NCBI GenBank assembly: GCA_036345935.2
Contig: JADWOT020000010.1
Span: forward strand, 212,943-276,942
Source: Taenia hydatigena
Taxonomy: Eukaryota > Platyhelminthes > Cestoda > Cyclophyllidea > Taeniidae
Length of the DNA: 64,000 nt
Reading direction: 5' to 3'
In this document: positions 59,561 through 64,000 of the stretch, piece after piece
How positions within the stretch are numbered: position 1 is the stretch's first letter
Layout: the number at the start of each line of letters is the position of its first letter
Position numbers and translations under genes: made by a program
Notes under the pieces: model-generated
The model's input: the letters and a program-made list of their open reading frames with translations, nothing else
What the model was told of the DNA's origin: nothing
Database searches by the model: none

Positions 59561-62054
59561 CTGGGAAAATATTAAACACTATATGCACACTTATGCTAAA
59601 TTGACTAAAATGTAGGTGTAGCCATTCGGCTGACTCTTCGTACGAAACATCGCAAATGCTGCGATTAGATCCTTTGGCCAGCAAAGAGAAGTTGCCTTAC
59701 TTCTTGATGCTCAACTTGTAAAATTCAGATGCGATGATATGAAATGAAACTGCATTAAATTTGAGATAATTTGCTGCACACCATTGTACAAGGCGCCTAA
59801 ATGGTAAAAGCAGCATCCAATTATCGCGACAGTCTACTACATCCATTTGCACTACGTGCTATATTTTGATTGAATGAATAAGGGCTTTGGTAATATTACA
59901 CAATTTGCTTGACAACGCATTTCAATTCGGTTATTCAGGAGTTCGAATCACTTGCTGCACTTCGTCAAGGACAATACGGCAAGAAACGTGAGCATGTTAA
60001 GGAGCGCAAATGATAAACGAAGCCTGATTCCAGTCTATACTTTGCAACAGATTTTGGCACATGCACAGTTTGGTGAGAAAACAGCCTATGTTTGCTCGAT
60101 TGTTGCAATAACATTTTTTAAAAGGTGCCGCGCTGATTGGCAAGATCCATGCGGTGGTAGACTGCCCACATTGACCCGCCACGGCAGATTAAAGGTGTCC
60201 GCCATTGAGCAGTCACAATTCTGCTGTGACGCAAATCTAATGAACCACTGCGCCGCTGTAGTAATCCACTGAGGTTCCCAATTAAAGAGCTTAGTAGAGT
60301 GCTGACACTTCACGACAGCAGCATTGCTTGATGTTCTCAAAGCAGGGGTCATTCACCCAAGCTGATTACTATTGTGGTGAAGGCCGAGGCGGATTCGTGG
60401 TCAAGCGCATCTGACGCACGATAATTCCGAAATTGCCAATTTTGCAGAGACCGCGTTTCTACAGCCAATATTTTGATTACAAAACCGGTGATGATGGCCC
60501 GACGAATGGTGGGTGAGATGAAATTTCGCTCTTTCTGGAACAGAGGCATGGAAATCCGCACCTTAGACATCAGCTTGTTTTCTGGTCAACTTAAAACTTG
60601 ATGAGCCTCATCCACAGCATTTAGGGGGTGTTAGGGGGAAATAAGACACAGTAGGAGGCAAACTGACTTCATATCTTGATGAGCTGCCTGAAGGACTGTG
60701 TCTAATCTCAAACATCATCACACAGGCGATGCTCACTATTAAGAACTAAACAAAACGATCACAAGCAGTGGTTTCTCCATTAAATATCGTCTTCTCATCA
60801 TAAACTTTACGTCACGACTGAAAATTCCAAATGACGACAACACCTTTGAATGAAGGCAGATATCCTGAATCAAAGCAGGAGCAGTACAGATTACGTGCTC
60901 GCAGGCTTAGCTGACTTTAAAAAAAAGGGCAGACAAGTATAAAATGCTATAGATTGTTTAAATGGATAGTAATAATGACTTGCGTGGGTGTGGATGTCAA
61001 CAGATGAGGGGGAATAAAGCGAGAGTGCAAAGGAGTGAATAGATAGGTAGGATGGAACTGGATGGCAAAATTACGTGTTAATCTTCCTTGCTTATAGTTA
61101 AGAGCCAAAAGATGCATTTGAATGGGAGGTGTTAGTCTGTTTAGTTCTTACAGAGCTCAAATGTTATAGGAAGGAAACAACTCTGGCTAAACTAATCAAA
61201 TTCCAGAAGTATTGCTGATGTGTCAAGTTGAGTTCCATGGTCGTTCATTCATAGAGTCAATAGAGCTGACTTGCATTGGTGGCTAAAGAATGAGTAAATG
61301 TGATGCGGTCATGAATTCTTGGTCTTCGTTCACGTGACAGGCATGAATTTACAGCTATTTGAAGGAAAATGTTGTGTTTGAAGTTGAGGTGAGCCTTATG
61401 AAAGGCTATTGAGGTACGTCGATAGTGCCTGAAATGATGCAAGCTGCTACTATTATTAACCAGATAGTGCCTGTTTGTTATCGTATTTGCAAGCCTTCTT
61501 AGCAGCTTTTCGATAATCCCTTTTTTGTCAAGGCATGCAATCTCTATCCGTCAGAATTGGGGGTGATGCTGAAGCTCCTAATGGGATCGAGTGCGTAGGA
61601 CGTCATATGCTCTCCTTACCAAACCGCATTGTCAGTGCACCGATCAACGGATCGACGAGGCCATCTGTTGTGTGGGAACTGTCAGTTATCTAGACAAGAT
61701 GTTGATTCATAGATCGGTCGATGAAAGTACAGTGCTGCTCACCTGTCCGCTGGTGAGAACACGGATATCTGTGCTCCAGAATGGAAGAATGAGTAGGCGG
61801 TATTGTCGCTTTCATTAGTAATTGTGCGACCTAACATCTCATGTGGAACAGTGTTTTGTGTGTAGACTTCACACCAAGACGTGGTAATAGTGGTCCCACG
61901 TTTTACAGACTAAACCAGTGCACTGATTTTCAGTAAACGACCAGCACTTTGCAGCGTAATGATGTGGTTGCCTGTTATTTTGGAACACGGCAAACAAATA
62001 AAATTGCCTCGAATTTCCAAGTATTTTGTAATCGAGTGTACAGGATTGTTACGG
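59561..62054. other. No gene supported
   Basis: Overlapping frames on both strands at 59952-60352 are unrecognised and mutually exclusive; nothing chooses between them. No repeats of other window sequence were seen. Confidence 0.4.
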
Positions 62055-62765
62055 ATGTCTGGTCTGTCCATTACCTTTCCTCTCGGTTACCATGACGTGG
62101 CCAAAGTCTCCGGCTATGCGGCATAACGATTAGTGTATTTCATGATAGGGCTTTGTTTCTTCCCCTCTCGTATTGGCCCAGGACAGCCACTTGCAGTGTA
62201 ATGCACGACAGCGATTCAGAGATTCAACGTCGCCACCGGACAGTGAGCCCACAGTCACAGTCGAGCTACCACCCTCCTACTTTCTTTCATTTCTAGGCCC
62301 CTGTAGGACCAGCCAAACAATAACAGCTCGTAGATTGAGCTACAGCGATACTCACCATACACAAACGCAAGGTAAGGACCGATAAACGGTGGCGTACGTT
62401 CACACATTTCGAGCCCGTTGCTTCCAAGTGCCTTGCCCGAAATACTTTTTTAGGCTTTCTGCCAAACACAGCATATTCGAGCAAAGTGACTTATTTGTCG
62501 TCCATCCTTAAACATTGCCTACACAAAACTTTTTTGGTTTGTTCATTTGCTACCGCCGTTCTTCTTGTTCTCTGCATTTGAGTCTTTCATTCACTAGCTA
62601 GCTTTTCAGTAGCATCTCTCCTCAATGCTACGCCTTCTTTGTTATGCCAACGGTAGTGACACCGCGCCGCGCGTACACCATAGGAATAACTATTAAGCAG
62701 ATTACTAATTGATCAAATGGATTAAAAGAACCCGATCAGCCATCCAAGTATTTACCGAAACCACT
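62055..62765 (-). repeat. Decayed fragment of the inverted-repeat arm
   Basis: 62280-62765 aligns with 15645-16060 of the left arm: GGCCCCTGTAGGACC(A/G)GCCAAACAA, CAAGGTAAGGACCGAT(A/T)AACGGTGG, GTGCCTTGCCC and, near 62660, GTGACACCGC(G/A)CCGCGCG. 62055-62085 aligns with 15590-15625, so about 200 bases between are extra here. It also keeps TTTCTGCCAAACACAGCAT, which is present in the third copy (GCATTTGGCAGAAA at 44873) but missing from the arms and tandem units. Confidence 0.6.
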
Positions 62766-64000
62766 TCCTGTTAGTTTTAAATTTTGCCGCTGCTTAATGA
62801 TTACGTGGGTTTGGTAATGTCTAACTACAGGTCAATCAGAATGTAGCCTTGCCTGGATACTTACACGCCTTTTTGCCCCACAAAGGACCTAGGTGTCTGT
62901 TAAGAGGAAATAAGGCATTTGTAGATGATAAGATGGACCACGACGTTGAACGTGCTTGAGACGTAGGCTGGCATGACTGCCAAAATTCTGTGATCAATTG
63001 TCAGAGGTTGTGTTGGTTCCGATGCCAAAAGTGGTTTTAAGCAATACGCCTGTAGAAAGCTACAACAGAAGTTAGCGTCGTGTTCGCAGGCACGAGCACT
63101 CATACGCAGCATAGAGGTAAGATGAATCCCTCGATAAGAAACGTCTGAAAAGTGTCTTCTCTCCCAAATCGCACCTGATTCATACATCCGTGCTGAGTCT
63201 ATCATATGAAGCATTTATCATGTGATCATACCCCACTGGCCTCGGTCTTTTTAATAAAATCTCAAAGTTGACGGTCTGATAAGGTTCAGGCGTATGCCGA
63301 TCATCAGCAGCTCACCGCGTTGATCGTAGAGACGACGCCAAATACGAGTGTGCCAATTTAGAAATGTCGTATCACAGGCATCCTATTTGTGATTTAAAAA
63401 AGCTGTACAAAAGTTGGCAAGGCAAGGCAATGTCAGCTAGTTGCGCGCCCACTGCATGACACTCCATGGAGATGTAGAGAATGAGTAAGTTGCCTTTTCA
63501 TCATCGTAGTGTGCTTCTTGTGAAAGTACTAGGAGCCCTTATTTTCAAAACCAACAGTTCGGTTCGAGTCGAGAGAAGTTGCATGCAGAAACATAGTACA
63601 GAGTAGTCTTATAGTAGTCAATCAAATTATCGCCGTCACCACCAATTAGCAATACAATTAATATAATAAACTTAGAAATAAGCCAGAACAGCGCACAAAC
63701 CCTAGGGATCATATTAGAAAATCCTAATATGCATGCAGTCAAATATATCTTTATAAAATTTTCGCATTTACTACAGAGCGCATAACCATAAAAATCTTGA
63801 GTGTTCTATATTACATAAGGTCTTAATTCTGCCTATATTCCTTAAGGAAAAGTATCTCGGACAAAAATGCAGGACACGCGAGCATATTAGTCACAGCCTT
63901 TTGACTAAAGAATTACGATTTCCTTCAATGCTCCTATTTTACGCTAAAAAATCTTTCTTTGTGTCGTTACATGACCACGAACTAATTTATCTTTGATTCT
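62766..64000. other. No gene supported
   Basis: Short unrecognised frames only (62900-63214 -, 63545-63742 -). No tRNA-like A and B boxes found. Confidence 0.4.

Noticed and set aside
59930..59960. tRNA B-box-like GTTCGAATC
   Set aside because: No A box or acceptor stem at the right distance on either strand.
59952..60352. Overlapping 106-codon plus and 88-codon minus frames as a gene
   Set aside because: No recognised motif on either strand, no paralogue and no splice context to choose a strand.
1..64000. CRISPR array, rRNA, bacterial operon or viral genome
   Set aside because: No short regularly spaced direct repeats, no rRNA-like sequence, and gene structure is clearly spliced eukaryotic. 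Repeats here are kilobase segmental copies.

Overview
The window is metazoan nuclear DNA. Reading frames are short, and genes become readable only when split into exons with GT-AG (and one GC-AG) introns of about 75-160 bases. C2H2 zinc-finger and F-box proteins are present, and there are no bacterial operons. Compact introns, moderate AT-richness and heavy duplication would suit a helminth such as a parasitic flatworm, but that is a guess; nothing here fixes the taxon. Two 100-base N runs (1454-1553, 13947-14046) mark a scaffold assembly.

The organising theme is one recently expanding segment carrying a small three-finger C2H2 gene. Comparing copies gives a five-exon gene for a 243-residue protein. 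It is intact at 31245-32413 (-) and 40455-41623 (-), apparently intact but cut by the window edge at 1-749 (+), decayed at 47993-49103 (-) and 19170-20131 (-), a lone last exon at 23172-23461 (+), and an older wreck repeated four times (14413-15048 -, 27265-27900 +, 36475-37110 +, 45400-46035 +).

Layout: 1-1453 is a diverged inverted copy of the segment carrying the cut gene. 1554-13946 is a separate contig between the N gaps with the last exon of an FBXO4-like F-box gene (2427-3278 -), a diverged direct duplication (6590-8240 and 9130-11480) that may carry a tetraspan membrane exon, and a probable 710-base insertion with a 5-base target duplication (9724-10433). 14047-17393 is an almost exact inverted repeat of 24920-28266; the 7.5 kb between them holds a zinc-finger pseudogene, a retrotransposon Gag remnant and the isolated last exon. 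25322-34531 and 34532-43741 are two nearly identical 9,210-base tandem units, and 43742 to about 49280 is a third, partial, patchwork copy. 49280-64000 holds older diverged duplications, remnants of a second short sequence family that sits head to head with the zinc-finger gene, and a decayed fragment of the segment at 62055-62765.

Large parts (3.3-6.6 kb, 11.5-13.9 kb, 17.4-19.1 kb, 32.4-34.5 kb, 53.6-62 kb) show no gene I can support. All gene models come from reading and comparing copies by eye; no alignment program, transcript or database search was used.
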